Below are positions 8,514 through 17,922 of a DNA stretch of 64,000 nucleotides, piece by piece. The position numbers and the translations under genes were made by a program. Every line of letters starts with the position of its first letter. Position 1 is the first letter of the stretch. The DNA is from Crocinitomix algicola (GTDB lineage Bacteria > Bacteroidota > Bacteroidia > Flavobacteriales_D > Crocinitomicaceae), in contig NZ_LYPF02000026.1 in NCBI RefSeq assembly GCF_001661595.2, positions 1 through 64,000 on the forward strand. Reading direction: 5' to 3'. The notes under the pieces are model-generated. The model was given only the letters and a program-made list of their open reading frames with translations, did no database searches and was not told where the DNA came from.

Positions 8514-9251
8514 TTATTTTCGCTTTTGTTCCACCCGGGGTTTTTCGTTAAAATAGTAACGTAAATCAACCGTAAGATAAGATCCTCTTACATTTTCACG
8601 AACGACAATTTCATGAGGCGTATATTCATAAGCCATGGCAAAAGTAACAATAGAAGTAAAGGGAAGGTTAAAGGCACCACCAAAATAGAAATAACCGTTT
8701 CTTTTCGTCCTATACTCAAATCCAATGTCTGCCAGCATTGCACCTTGCACACGATTTAATCTTGCTCCTTCAAGCGAAAAGTATTCATTGCTTTTAATGG
8801 GAAAATCGACACTTACATCTGACGGAAAATAATTAAAACTCGCACCAATTGAATTATTCATATAAAGCTGTTTACCTAATCTGATAAACACGAGACATTT
8901 GACCGGGATTTCATAAGCAACAAAGCGCACCTTGCCGTTATTGGAGTAAGATACCGTATCATCCACACTAAAATTTAAATTAAAGTTTCTTTGCGTAAAG
9001 GAGATACCAGTTTCAAGACTAATGTTTTTTGTTAATCCTTGACGTATGATCATTCCTAACGAATTACCAACACGTTGTTGCATTGAAGAACGGAAACTCC
9101 CATCATTGAATGGGACATCGTAAGTGCCAATGATGCGATTTGGGATAATCGGTTTGTAATTTAGACCAAAGGTAGTGATACCTTTCTGAGCATGGCCATT
9201 TACAAGAAAGCCAAAAACAAGAAAAAATATCAGGTTAAAATTCAAACGCAT
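8514..9251 (-). CDS. Outer-membrane beta-barrel family protein
   Basis: The 245-residue product has a clear signal peptide (MRLNFNLIFFLVFGFLV then NGHAQ) and alternating hydrophobic/polar strands rich in Tyr, Phe and Gly, for example 'GYFYFGGAFNLPF' and 'SYLTVDLRYYF' near the end, as expected of an eight- to ten-stranded outer-membrane barrel. No specific family is recognised. It does not share the palindrome found upstream of its downstream neighbour and is separated from it by about 80 bases, so it is probably a separate transcription unit. Confidence 0.65.
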   Translation of the reverse strand: MRLNFNLIFFLVFGFLVNGHAQKGITTFGLNYKPIIPNRIIGTYDVPFNDGSFRSSMQQRVGNSLGMIIRQGLTKNISLETGISFTQRNFNLNFSVDDTVSYSNNGKVRFVAYEIPVKCLVFIRLGKQLYMNNSIGASFNYFPSDVSVDFPIKSNEYFSLEGARLNRVQGAMLADIGFEYRTKRNGYFYFGGAFNLPFTSIVTFAMAYEYTPHEIVVRENVRGSYLTVDLRYYFNEKPRVEQKRK

Positions 9252-9341
9252 ATCAAGAACAAATTTAGTTTTAAAACTTTACTAATCAACTGAAAAAGGA
9301 ACAAAAGTATTGGATTCATCTACAAGTCTAATTCCTGAAAA

Positions 9342-9689
9342 CTAGCCTTTAACATAACCGATAAGCGCAAAAATTATTGCACCGAATACAAAGAATAGTA
9401 ATAAATAACGCAGAAAGGCATTGGGAATAATATTTTTTCGCGTGGCAGCTGATACCATAAAATTTACGCGTTGAACTCGCTCAAAATCTTGATCGCGGAC
9501 AGCAAAAAGATGCAAGATTTCACCTTGATGCTCTTCCTCATCTCTTTCATACCACAGTTTGCCTTCAATTAAACCTTTCTCAAACAAATCTGCTTTCGCC
9601 ATTTGCTCAAAACTGTACACCTTGTATTGTTTATTGGTAGGATGAGTCGTATAATTTACTAATCCTAACGCTCCTATTCGTTTACCCAT
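9342..9689 (-). CDS. Small tail-anchored membrane protein of unknown function
   Basis: The 115-residue protein has a soluble mixed alpha/beta region (residues 1-85; 'YKVYSFEQMAKADLFEKGLIEGKLWYE' region, 'ILHLFAVRDQDFERV') and one C-terminal membrane helix 'FLRYLLLFFVFGAIIFALIGYV'-like segment, so it is probably anchored in the inner membrane facing the cytoplasm. I do not recognise the family. Its first codons overlap the last 16 bases of the nitroreductase gene, which indicates cotranscription and possibly translational coupling. Confidence 0.65.
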   Translation of the reverse strand: MGKRIGALGLVNYTTHPTNKQYKVYSFEQMAKADLFEKGLIEGKLWYERDEEEHQGEILHLFAVRDQDFERVQRVNFMVSAATRKNIIPNAFLRYLLLFFVFGAIIFALIGYVKG

Positions 9690-10267
9690 TCTGTGAAATA
9701 TTCTATTGGTTTACGACGGCTTCGAGGCCACTCCATCTCCGCTTTTGGGTAGCCAACAAAAAATAAACCTAAACATTTTTCGTGTTCGGCTATTCCTAAA
9801 AATTCATTCATTTCAGGTGTATAAATCAGTTTAGGTGTTGCCCAAAAAGAACCTAATCCCCATGCGGTTGCCGTTAAATACATGTTTTGAATGGCACAGG
9901 CAACAGCTTCTATTTCCTCAATTTCAGGAATTCTACTTTCGGGATCTCTTTTTAATGATACCGCGATTACTGCCCCAGCCATCATTGGCCGTTCCTTTAA
10001 TTTGTTGAACTTTGCTTCAACAAAGTCTGCTTCAGCCGTGTTAGATTTGTAATGGTTGGATAAAAAATCGGATAGTTTTTTACGCCCTTCTTCTAGAAAT
10101 ACCTTGAACTGCCAAGGCTGCGTTAATCCATGTGTTGGAGCCCAAATAGCATTGTTAAGTAATACTTCTACTTGTTCTTTATGTATCTTTCTATCGGAAT
10201 ATTGCTCAGGATATATTGTGCGTCGGTCTTTAATTAGATCCGTTATTTCACTTAAATTGTACTTCAT
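9674..10267 (-). CDS. Nitroreductase family FMN-dependent oxidoreductase
   Basis: At 197 residues this matches single-domain nitroreductases of the YdjA type. Seen: the N-terminal 'DRRTIYPEQYSDRKI' phosphate/FMN-binding arginines (residues 14-28), 'APTHGLTQPWQFKVF' around residues 43-57, and the 'GLGSFWATP' flavin-binding loop near residue 137. Such enzymes use FMN and NAD(P)H to reduce nitro or quinone compounds; the physiological substrate cannot be read from sequence. It overlaps the following small membrane-protein gene by 16 bases. A TATTTTTG promoter box lies 22-29 bases upstream. Confidence 0.88.
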   Translation of the reverse strand: MKYNLSEITDLIKDRRTIYPEQYSDRKIHKEQVEVLLNNAIWAPTHGLTQPWQFKVFLEEGRKKLSDFLSNHYKSNTAEADFVEAKFNKLKERPMMAGAVIAVSLKRDPESRIPEIEEIEAVACAIQNMYLTATAWGLGSFWATPKLIYTPEMNEFLGIAEHEKCLGLFFVGYPKAEMEWPRSRRKPIEYFTEWVNE

Positions 10268-10288
10268 TAATCTGAATTAATTAGGGTA

Positions 10289-10296
10289 CAAAAATA
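10289..10296 (-). promoter_or_regulatory. TAnnTTTG promoter box of the nitroreductase gene
   Basis: Minus strand TATTTTTG fits the Bacteroidota -7 consensus. About 20 bases further upstream the strand reads TTTC where TTTG is expected. The leader would be about 20 nt. Confidence 0.4.
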
Positions 10297-10341
10297 CGGC
10301 TTTTTTCGATATTTTTTGAAAGTTAAACTCCCTTTAACTCC

Positions 10342-10923
10342 TTAATTTAATTCTTTTAAAGCTTTATACAATTTGTGAACAGGAAGTCCCATTACTGTAT
10401 AATATGAACCGTTTAACCGTTCGATTCCTACGTAGCCAATCCACTCCTGAACTCCATAGGCCCCGGCTTTATCATAGGGCTTATATTTTGCTACATAATA
10501 GTCAATTTCTGAATCGTTTAAGGTCGTGAATTTCACTTTGGTATGGTCAGCAAAATGGTGAATCTTTTCAGCTGTCAATATGCATACCCCGGTTACCACG
10601 AGATGTTGTTTGCCTGACATTGCTTTCAACATTCGGGCAGCATCGCCTGCATCTTGAGGCTTTTCTAATACTTCATCTTCATTGATGACAACCGTGTCTG
10701 ATGTTATTACAATTGTATTTTCATCTATCAAGTCCTGATAGGCGTTTGCTTTCTTTACTGCTAAAAATTCAGGTATATCTTCTAAAGCTAAATCATCTGG
10801 GTAGATTTCATCCACAGGTCGAGTTAAAACAGTAAAATCTAAATCTAACCCTTTTAATAGTTCATGCCTCCTGGGTGAATTAGAAGCCAAGATGATGTTT
10901 TTACCTTTTAGATTGTTTAACAT
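10342..10923 (-). CDS. maf: Maf family nucleotide pyrophosphatase
   Basis: The protein (193 residues from ATG 10923) carries the Maf signature near its start, 'ILASNSPRRHELL' (residues 11-23), and conserved internal motifs 'TSDTVV' and 'KPQDAGDAARML'. 'DKAGAYGVQEW' is also typical of this family. Maf proteins are house-cleaning pyrophosphatases acting on noncanonical nucleoside triphosphates (dTTP/UTP/modified bases) and are linked to septum inhibition in some bacteria. A longer frame starting at 10968 exists but would run through the end of the upstream prenyltransferase gene; the ATG at 10923 lies one base from that gene's stop, so the shorter start is preferred. It is cotranscribed with the UbiA gene. 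Confidence 0.92.
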   Translation of the reverse strand: MLNNLKGKNIILASNSPRRHELLKGLDLDFTVLTRPVDEIYPDDLALEDIPEFLAVKKANAYQDLIDENTIVITSDTVVINEDEVLEKPQDAGDAARMLKAMSGKQHLVVTGVCILTAEKIHHFADHTKVKFTTLNDSEIDYYVAKYKPYDKAGAYGVQEWIGYVGIERLNGSYYTVMGLPVHKLYKALKELN

Positions 10924-10924
10924 A

Positions 10925-11941
10925 TTATGTGTAAAATAGCGCGGAAATAACTCCAAATAGCATGGCAAACTTTAAAAAGTTGGAAGATGCTAAATAGTAT
11001 TTACGCTTATTATGAAGGATTAATAAAATCATTGAAATAAGGGTCAGAACGACAACGGCAATTAATAAATAAATGAAAACTCTTAATCTCACCCAAAGAA
11101 AAATCTCATCTGACACTGAAGTATGCGAATATATAAAGTAAAGTAACGGTGTAATTCCTACTATATACAGTAATAAAAGTACCGTTTTAGTTTTTTTTAG
11201 TCCAAATCGAATAGGCAAGGTTTGACTTTTTAAAAGTAAATCGCCTTTAACATCAGCTATATCCTTAATAATTTCTCGAATAATATTAAAAAGAAAGGCA
11301 TATCCAGCATAAATAGTTAGGGCTTTTAAATTATGTTCTAAAAAAATGGTTGCGTTAGAACCGAACGGTGAATGGTCTGGAAAGTTTGAAAACGCCGCAT
11401 AAACAAAGACGTAAAGTGGAACGAGAGCCGTTAAGAAAGCCACGATTAAATTCCCAACTAAAAATTTACGTTTATAAATGGCCGAATAAAAATAGAGTAG
11501 ATTTATGCTTAAAAATGAAATTAAAGAAATCCACCAATTATCTAATGTGTAGGATAAAAACAGTGCAATTAAAAAACCTATTCCGTTAAAAGTCCAGTTT
11601 AATATTATCGCCCATCTTCTTTTGATGTATTTATCGATGATAATTCGGTTAGGTTTATTTACACGATCCGCTTTTTGATCAAAATAGTCATTTATAATGT
11701 TGCCACTTGAAGCCACAAGAATAACGGAAAGTATAAGTAGAATGAAATTGAAATCCAATAAACCAAGTCGCTCAATAAAGCTATATTCCACTAGTTCAAA
11801 TGGCTCATTAACATCAGAAAGGATATATTGCCGATGGCGATGAAAATTTGATAATAAACCATAGAACAAGGTCATTGTCAATACCATCACCAATATATTG
11901 GAGAATCGAATAAGGCGAAAGAATTGATAGACTTTTTGCAT
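10925..11941 (-). CDS. UbiA family prenyltransferase
   Basis: This 338-residue, nine-helix protein shows both Asp-rich motifs of the UbiA superfamily: 'NDYFDQKAD' at residues 84-92 and 'DIADVKGD' in the second half. The sequence after it, 'LPIRFG', is also typical. Family members transfer isoprenoid chains to aromatic or glycerol-phosphate acceptors. Bacteroidota homologues beside maf are often annotated as geranylgeranylglycerol-phosphate geranylgeranyltransferase, but substrate choice cannot be settled here. Quinone synthesis by MenA is the main alternative. The maf gene follows after one base. Confidence 0.88.
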   Translation of the reverse strand: MQKVYQFFRLIRFSNILVMVLTMTLFYGLLSNFHRHRQYILSDVNEPFELVEYSFIERLGLLDFNFILLILSVILVASSGNIINDYFDQKADRVNKPNRIIIDKYIKRRWAIILNWTFNGIGFLIALFLSYTLDNWWISLISFLSINLLYFYSAIYKRKFLVGNLIVAFLTALVPLYVFVYAAFSNFPDHSPFGSNATIFLEHNLKALTIYAGYAFLFNIIREIIKDIADVKGDLLLKSQTLPIRFGLKKTKTVLLLLYIVGITPLLYFIYSHTSVSDEIFLWVRLRVFIYLLIAVVVLTLISMILLILHNKRKYYLASSNFLKFAMLFGVISALFYT

Positions 11942-11965
11942 TCAGAAAAATCAATTTTATAAAGG

Positions 11966-11973
11966 CAAATATA
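11966..11973 (-). promoter_or_regulatory. TAnnTTTG promoter box of the UbiA-maf operon
   Basis: The minus strand reads TATATTTG 25-32 bases before the ATG at 11941, matching the Bacteroidota -7 consensus exactly. A convincing -33 element at the right distance is not obvious. Confidence 0.45.
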
Positions 11974-12161
11974 CAAATTGTAAATTCGAAACAGCGTTTT
12001 TAAATTAGGGATGTAAAAAGCAATAGATTTGTAAAATACAAATTAAGAACAATGAAGAGGTACGCGGAAATCTTATACTGACTCATGATACTATAAAAAT
12101 TCACACCATACCAAACAGAATATTTGCAATTTTCTTAGTGATGTAACGTTTAAGAAAAATC

Positions 12162-13004
12162 ATGGATAAATTATTTCAATCTGTAGAACCACATTCGGCA
12201 ATTCTCCGAGAACAGATTGCCTACTATTATTTTCATCAGTCTGATGATGATCAAAATATGCGGTCGTTTTTATACTATCCTCACTATAAAAATGCTTTAA
12301 CAATTTATAAGGACTCAAATGTTCAATTACAAAATACCTACAGTACAATTAGCAAACCAGCTAAAAATGGGTATAGTTTTGGTTATGCGAAATTGATAAA
12401 TCACGCGGCTAAAGCTGAAATACATGGAAAATTCAATAAAATTGGAGTAGTTTTTCAACCCTTAGGTCTAAACCATTTTATACAGTGCGATTTAGCAGAC
12501 TTAATTGTTCAGCCCATTACAGTAAATTTTAATTATTTTAAAGAGACGATGGTAGCAAGTCTAGACAAGGTTTATGCGACAGATTGCATGGAAGAAAAAG
12601 TGACGTTGTTGGATGAATATTTTCTCTCTGTTTACAATGGTTTTAAAAATGAAAAGATGATAGAGGCGATGGATCTTTTACTAAACAAAAATAAAAAGTA
12701 TACGGTGGATGAATTGTCACGTGAATTGAAGGTTAATCGAAAGATGTTATTACGACTTTTTAGGAAACATCAAACCTGTTCTGTTATAGATTACATCAAA
12801 CTTGTCCAATTCAGAAAATCGATAACGGTATTTCAAGAGGTTGGAAATCGTTCATCGCTCACAAAATTGGCCCACGATACGTCTTATTATGATCAATCTG
12901 ATTTTATTCATAATTTTAAAAAATTGACCGGATTTAACCCAAAGTCTTTCTTTAAAGACCTCTCAAATATTGGTAGTCAAGATACTTACTGGACATTCAA
13001 ATAA
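12162..13004 (+). CDS. AraC family transcriptional regulator
   Basis: The 280-residue protein has a C-terminal AraC/XylS DNA-binding domain (residues about 180-275) with two helix-turn-helix motifs: 'VDELSRELKVNRKMLLRLFRKH' region and 'LTKLAHDTSYYDQSDFIHNFKKLTGFNPKSF', the latter matching the family signature around 'G(F/Y)xPxxF'. The N-terminal ~170 residues are less conserved and presumably bind a small ligand or mediate dimerisation. It is transcribed divergently from the UbiA-maf operon across a 220-bp region and is followed 82 bases later by the secreted M43 protease gene in the same direction; a regulatory link is possible but not shown. Confidence 0.9.
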   Translation: MDKLFQSVEPHSAILREQIAYYYFHQSDDDQNMRSFLYYPHYKNALTIYKDSNVQLQNTYSTISKPAKNGYSFGYAKLINHAAKAEIHGKFNKIGVVFQPLGLNHFIQCDLADLIVQPITVNFNYFKETMVASLDKVYATDCMEEKVTLLDEYFLSVYNGFKNEKMIEAMDLLLNKNKKYTVDELSRELKVNRKMLLRLFRKHQTCSVIDYIKLVQFRKSITVFQEVGNRSSLTKLAHDTSYYDQSDFIHNFKKLTGFNPKSFFKDLSNIGSQDTYWTFK

Positions 13005-13086
13005 TTTTTTTATAATGTCCCAAATCTCCAATTTTTAGGATTTTACTTCATTTAATTTTGGATTTTAATTCTAAATTTTAAAAGAA

Positions 13087-14541
13087 ATGAACCTGAAAAG
13101 TAAATTGCTTATTTTAATACTCTTATTATTGAGCGTTATGTCTTTAAATGCTCAAACTGGATTGGTAAGTCAAGTTCGCGAATCTGTAGAGTTGTCAACC
13201 GAATATCCTCAATGTGGGAGCTACGAATTGATGAAAAATTGGAATACGCCTGCTAATAATTACCTTGATTTGTCGAATCGTTTATTAGAAGATGTTACGC
13301 GGATAATTGAAGTTCAAAAGTCGAATCGCTCATTCGATGATCTTTTCATCATTCCTGTTGTCTTTCATGTGGTTTATAACGAGGAGGATGAGAACATACC
13401 AGATTCAGTCATTTTTAATCAGTTACAGGTTTTAAATGAATGTTTCAGGAGAGGAAATGAGGATGCGGCCGATACGCGGGCTGAATTTTTAGAGTTGGTG
13501 GGCGACACTAAAATAGAATTTGTTATGGCAGATATTGACCCATCAGGCGATCCAACAATAGGCATAACAAGAACAAGTACAGAGATTACCCATTTTGGTG
13601 GAATATTACCGTACGGACCAGGAGAGACAGAAGAGATTAGCGAATGGGTGAACGATAGTCTTTATTATAATTTATTTCGACTTACCCGATCAGATTTGGG
13701 TGGAAATGATGCTTGGGATACTGATGCCTATCTCAATATTTGGATGGGGGATTTGCGTATTTTTGAGCCCGAATTTGATGATTTTGAAGAAATAGTGTTT
13801 TTTGCACTGGCAACACCTCCACTAGATCACGAAAATTGGCCTGCTGAATTGGTTGAGGAATTGGCCGATTTCGAACAAGGTGTCTTAATTCACTATGTAA
13901 ATGTGGGTAGTAATAATCCGAATAATTTACCAGCTCCCTATGCCGGATATAATGCCGCAACAAAATCGGGTAAAATTCTGGTTCATGAGGTTGGACATTA
14001 TTTAGGACTACGACATATTTGGGGTGATGGAGCCTGTCCAATGGATGACTATATTTCAGACACGCCAAAAAGCAATGCTTCAAGTGCATGGGCTTGTAAT
14101 CATTTTCTAAATTCTTGTACAGATGATATTGGAGGACTAGATTTGCCGAATATGGTTGAAAATTACATGGATTATTCCAATGGAAATTGTCAAAATTCTT
14201 TTACGCTTGGACAAGCTGATGTTATGAGAAATGTACTGGAAATTCATCGTCCTTTTTTAGCCGAAACGATATCAACGGTTGGTGTTTCTGAATCCAGTTC
14301 TTTCGCGAGTGTTCAAATTTATCCTAATCCTAGTCCAGGCGAATTTTATTTAGAATTTGGAGGGTATAACGGTATAGTCGATATTAGTATTTATAACCTT
14401 GTTGGGCAAAAAATACTTGGGGGAGAGTATGAAACTTCAACTAGCATTAGTTTTGATTTGTCAGTGAAACCAGGAGTATATTTTGTCGACTTAAACTTTG
14501 AAAATGGATTAAACGAAGTTGTGAAGATTGTTGTAGAGTGA
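13087..14541 (+). CDS. Secreted M43 family zinc metalloprotease (pappalysin-like) with T9SS sorting domain
   Basis: The 484-residue product has a signal peptide (residues 1-22, ending NAQ), a propeptide region, and the zinc motif HEVGHYLGLRH at residues 300-310, which fits the extended HExxHxxGxxH motif of metzincins; E301 is the catalytic base. 'CPMDDYISDTP' and 'ENYMDYSNGNCQNSFTLGQ' with the Met-turn ('NYMDY') are typical of the M43 cytophagalysin/pappalysin family. The last ~80 residues ('VQIYPNPSPGEFYLEF' to the end) form a type A T9SS sorting domain. It is therefore exported by T9SS and probably attached to the surface or released to digest extracellular protein. A strong hairpin follows the stop. 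Confidence 0.93.
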   Translation: MNLKSKLLILILLLLSVMSLNAQTGLVSQVRESVELSTEYPQCGSYELMKNWNTPANNYLDLSNRLLEDVTRIIEVQKSNRSFDDLFIIPVVFHVVYNEEDENIPDSVIFNQLQVLNECFRRGNEDAADTRAEFLELVGDTKIEFVMADIDPSGDPTIGITRTSTEITHFGGILPYGPGETEEISEWVNDSLYYNLFRLTRSDLGGNDAWDTDAYLNIWMGDLRIFEPEFDDFEEIVFFALATPPLDHENWPAELVEELADFEQGVLIHYVNVGSNNPNNLPAPYAGYNAATKSGKILVHEVGHYLGLRHIWGDGACPMDDYISDTPKSNASSAWACNHFLNSCTDDIGGLDLPNMVENYMDYSNGNCQNSFTLGQADVMRNVLEIHRPFLAETISTVGVSESSSFASVQIYPNPSPGEFYLEFGGYNGIVDISIYNLVGQKILGGEYETSTSISFDLSVKPGVYFVDLNFENGLNEVVKIVVE

Positions 14542-14591
14542 TGTACTTAATAAGTTCGATTTAGCCCCTTATCTGCGTGAGATTAAATTAT

Positions 14592-14619
14592 CCACCACGC
14601 GATATTTATCGTGTGGTGG
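14592..14619. terminator. Bidirectional terminator hairpin
   Basis: A 12-bp stem CCACCACGCGAT / ATCGTGTGGTGG (one G-T pair) with loop ATTT separates two convergent genes: the M43 protease on plus and the Ycf48-like lipoprotein on minus. Flanks are T/A rich on both sides, although no long uninterrupted T-run follows. Confidence 0.7.
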
Positions 14620-14675
14620 TAATGTTATTTTAATTATTCTATTCGTTTGAAGTGAACTATTTTAAAGATGTTCAG

Positions 14676-15665
14676 TTAGTTTTTTAAGAGCATGATAACA
14701 TGTTTTCCTTTTTTATCAAAGGTATCTTTTATTCCTGCAATTGTATAATCACGATTAGAGGCCACAGACATAAAACCACTTTTCTTAGTTGAAGTTTTAC
14801 TCCAATCACTGCCTTTATTTATACTCCTTCTAATTTCATGATTTTCTAATACGGCGTAGATGTATCCCTCCTCGTTTAAACAAACATCAATAACCGGACT
14901 ATCATAGACCTCATTCCAAGTTGCTCCTCCATCTTCGGTAAGCCAAATTTTACTGCCTCCAATAACACCTTCCAAATCGTTTAACATGTATAGCGTGTTA
15001 AAGCTATCCCCAGAAAAAAGAGTGTCCCAATCATTGCCACCATTTAAAGTGCTCAAAAGTGTGTTACTGCTTAGCAGCATTCCATTCTCTACATCTGAAA
15101 AATAAAGGCCCTGCATTTGTTCTTCAATAAATTGTTCGCTCCAAGTTATTCCTCCATCAGTTGTTTTAGCAAAACCTTTCCCAGCGATATAACCTGTTGA
15201 CTCTGTTAGGAATTGCAAACTTGTATTTTCCGATAGAAATACGTCTGAAGGTGATTCATACTGGGTAATTTCAGATCCATCATACATGAAGAGTCTACTG
15301 CCAATTGTCCCACTACCAGCAACATATAAATTTGTACCATCATAATAAAATGAACTGTACAAGAAACCAAAAGCTCCGCCATCCGTCATTATATTTTTCC
15401 AAGTTTCACCCTGATCGGTAGATTGATAAATGGAGGTATAGTATTCATGATAACCAGACCCGACAATCGCAAAAAAATCATTTTCATCTGTAATATAAAC
15501 TTTACTGACAATACTACTATTCAGTGATTCTAGGTCTTTTTCTATTTTGATGGTTTTCCACCGAGGTTTAATCTTCTCTTTTGCACAACCTGTAATTAAT
15601 GGTAGCAATAGCAAGGTGATGATAGACAGTTTTATTAAACGAAAAGAAAAAAAGATCTGTTTCAT
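14676..15665 (-). CDS. Ycf48/BNR-like beta-propeller lipoprotein
   Basis: The 329-residue protein begins with a lipoprotein signal peptide with lipobox 'LITGC' (Cys about residue 27). The mature part contains repeated 'STDQGETWKNI', 'TTDGGITWSEQ', 'TEDGGATWNEV' and 'SINKGSDWSKT' units, the Asp-box/BNR signature of sialidase-like and Ycf48-like propellers. Enzymatic glycosidase residues cannot be identified, and most Bacteroidota proteins of this form are annotated as surface-exposed propellers of unknown role. It forms its own unit, convergent with the M43 protease. Confidence 0.8.
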   Translation of the reverse strand: MKQIFFSFRLIKLSIITLLLLPLITGCAKEKIKPRWKTIKIEKDLESLNSSIVSKVYITDENDFFAIVGSGYHEYYTSIYQSTDQGETWKNIMTDGGAFGFLYSSFYYDGTNLYVAGSGTIGSRLFMYDGSEITQYESPSDVFLSENTSLQFLTESTGYIAGKGFAKTTDGGITWSEQFIEEQMQGLYFSDVENGMLLSSNTLLSTLNGGNDWDTLFSGDSFNTLYMLNDLEGVIGGSKIWLTEDGGATWNEVYDSPVIDVCLNEEGYIYAVLENHEIRRSINKGSDWSKTSTKKSGFMSVASNRDYTIAGIKDTFDKKGKHVIMLLKN

Positions 15666-15869
15666 AATGGGTTAATTATTTATTATTTCGATTTGTTAAC
15701 GGTGATGGTATAAGAATATTGCCTCTCACAGTATAGTATGGAACTATTGATACTATTTGTTCGATTGTATGGCGTTCTAATCCGTATAGCAACAATGAAC
15801 AAGTGGTTAAAAACACAGGTCATTTATCACAGGTGAAAGTATAAAAATAGTCGGTTGAATATTGCCCCT

Positions 15870-17912
15870 TTATTTTATCACTTTATACATTGTTCGACGA
15901 TTAAGTTGGTGGGCCGCTTTTTGTTCATTTTCTGGTAACCCGTTAATATACTCCTCCGTTAATCTTACCTTCTTTCCTTCGGCAGTGGTAATGGTATTTG
16001 GTTGGGTTTCGCCATATCCTTTAGCTGTTAATCGTTCGGCGGAAATTCCTTTGCTTATAAGGTAGGTTCGTACTGATTTTGCTCGATTGTCAGAGAGTGT
16101 CATATTACTTTCGTCGTCACCTTGGGCATCAGTATGTCCTTGTAATTCAACATTAATTTTTGGGTATTTATTTAAAAAGTCAACAAACTTGTTTAATTCC
16201 ACAAATGATTCTTTTCGCAGTACATGTGAACCTAAATCGAAGAAAACATTGGCTAATTCTACAGGCGCATCGGATTCAATAGGTACAAGAGGAACATCGC
16301 GGTGATAAGGTTCGTTTGAATTTTCAGGAACTCTTAAATTAAAATGGACAGAGTAAGGGTTATAACCGTCTTTATTTACAATTAAGGCATAGTCTCTATT
16401 TATTGGTAAGGTTACTAAGAAAGCCCCGTTTACACGATCGGAGTAAGAGCGAATTACTTCCGTGTCAGTTTCTAAGTCAATCAGACTAAATTCAGCCTCT
16501 AATTTTTTGTCAGTTTTATCGTCAAATACAGTTCCGGTCATATAAATTGTTCGTGTTGGGCGGATTGATTTAGGCATCTCAAAAGAATACAAATCTAAAT
16601 CTCCAAAACCGCCTTCTCGATCTGAACCAAAAATGGCAATTTCGCCGCTTGCAAATACCAATAAGGAATTTTCGTTATTTGAGGTGTTAATTGGGTAACC
16701 TAAATTTTTAGGGTCACTCCAAGAGCCGTCTGGTTGTAGTGTAGTCATATATAAATCATATCCCCCCATACCGACATGTCCGTTAGAAGCAAAATAAAGT
16801 GTTTTACCATCGGGATGGATTAACACGGAAGATTCAGAGTCTGGCGTATTGATATTGTCCGGCAATTTTTCTGGCATTCCCCAAAACCCATCTGCTTGTT
16901 TTTTAGAAACATAAATGTCGCCGTTCCTTTTATTTCTACCACCACTACTTCTAACATTTCCACGAATAAAATAGAGTGATTTTCCATCTGATGACAAAGA
17001 AGGTTGCGTTTCCCAATGTTTTGAATTCACTGCTCCAGGCAGGTTAATTGGGTCAAGCCATTTTTCACCAACTTTTTCTGTCACAAACAAATCACAACTA
17101 CCATAGCCTCTTCTGCCTTCTCCGTAGCCATAACGTGGATCGATGCAACCTACAAAAATTAAAGTGCGACCATCTGGAGCAAATGTTGGAGCACCTTCGT
17201 TATTAAACGTGTTAATGTTAGGTGGCATAGGCTCTCCCGTATTCCAGTAACCATTTTTGTCCGTGCTGACAAAAAAGTCCTCTTGCTGATAACCGTTAGA
17301 ACTTGTAACTCTTCTCGTGTAGAGTAGTTGTTTTTCATCTACGGTAAGTGTCGGGAAATATTCAGGGTCTTCAGAGTTTACACCGGCACCTACATTTTTC
17401 GGGTCAAACGGTACAGGGTTTTTAATTGCTTCAACAGCAAATTCACAGTTTTTGATTAACCACATTGCTTCTTTAACGCTTTCTGGATTAGCATTTTTAT
17501 AGGTGATGAATTTTTTAGCGTGAACAAGTGCATCTGCATATGCACCATAATTCCATTCTAACAAAGAAAGGTCAAAGTAAATATACCCCGTTGAAGATGC
17601 TTCTGGGTTAATTTCTATAGCTTTTTTATAGGCTGTAATCGCCATGTCATGTTTTCCAATTCGCGTCGCATAATCCGCTTTAATTATATATGCATCAATA
17701 AAGTTTTCATCCTTCGCAATAGCTTTGTCAAAGTAGGGGATAGCCGCCCCATAGTTTGGAAGACCGGTAACAAAATCTATTTCATTCGCGGCAGCCATTC
17801 CTTGTTCAACAAGTTTAATTGCTTTTTTATTTTTTGTACCCCAAGATCCTCCTTGTGTATAGCTTGCACACGAGAATAAAAGGGATAAAAAAAGTATGGA
17901 TAATTTATACAT
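15870..17912 (-). CDS. TPR-PD40-OmpA protein (PorE-like)
   Basis: The 680-residue product starts with a signal peptide with a possible lipobox 'LFSC'. Domains in order: TPR repeats (residues about 30-155), a PD40/TolB-type propeller (about 175-440; 'LLYTRRVTSSNG', 'APTFAPDGRTLIFVG', 'TLYFASNGHVGMGGYDLY', 'GSDREGGFGDLDLYS'), a carboxypeptidase-regulatory-like beta domain (about 455-530), and a C-terminal OmpA peptidoglycan-binding domain (about 560-680; 'VELQGHTDAQGDDESN', 'NRRTMYKV'). This is the architecture of PorE, the peptidoglycan-associated T9SS component, but Flavobacteriales carry several paralogues, including the one at 55282-57741, so a direct T9SS role is not proven. The queE gene ends 10 bases upstream. 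Confidence 0.85.
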   Translation of the reverse strand: MYKLSILFLSLLFSCASYTQGGSWGTKNKKAIKLVEQGMAAANEIDFVTGLPNYGAAIPYFDKAIAKDENFIDAYIIKADYATRIGKHDMAITAYKKAIEINPEASSTGYIYFDLSLLEWNYGAYADALVHAKKFITYKNANPESVKEAMWLIKNCEFAVEAIKNPVPFDPKNVGAGVNSEDPEYFPTLTVDEKQLLYTRRVTSSNGYQQEDFFVSTDKNGYWNTGEPMPPNINTFNNEGAPTFAPDGRTLIFVGCIDPRYGYGEGRRGYGSCDLFVTEKVGEKWLDPINLPGAVNSKHWETQPSLSSDGKSLYFIRGNVRSSGGRNKRNGDIYVSKKQADGFWGMPEKLPDNINTPDSESSVLIHPDGKTLYFASNGHVGMGGYDLYMTTLQPDGSWSDPKNLGYPINTSNNENSLLVFASGEIAIFGSDREGGFGDLDLYSFEMPKSIRPTRTIYMTGTVFDDKTDKKLEAEFSLIDLETDTEVIRSYSDRVNGAFLVTLPINRDYALIVNKDGYNPYSVHFNLRVPENSNEPYHRDVPLVPIESDAPVELANVFFDLGSHVLRKESFVELNKFVDFLNKYPKINVELQGHTDAQGDDESNMTLSDNRAKSVRTYLISKGISAERLTAKGYGETQPNTITTAEGKKVRLTEEYINGLPENEQKAAHQLNRRTMYKVIK

Positions 17913-17922
17913 ATGGTCTTAT

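Noticed and set aside
10924-10968. ATG 10968 as start of maf
   Set aside because: The added residues overlap the UbiA gene and do not fit the Maf N-terminus.
13733-14089. 118-codon frame antisense to the M43 protease
   Set aside because: Complement of a convincing metalloprotease gene with intact catalytic motif; no conserved features of its own.
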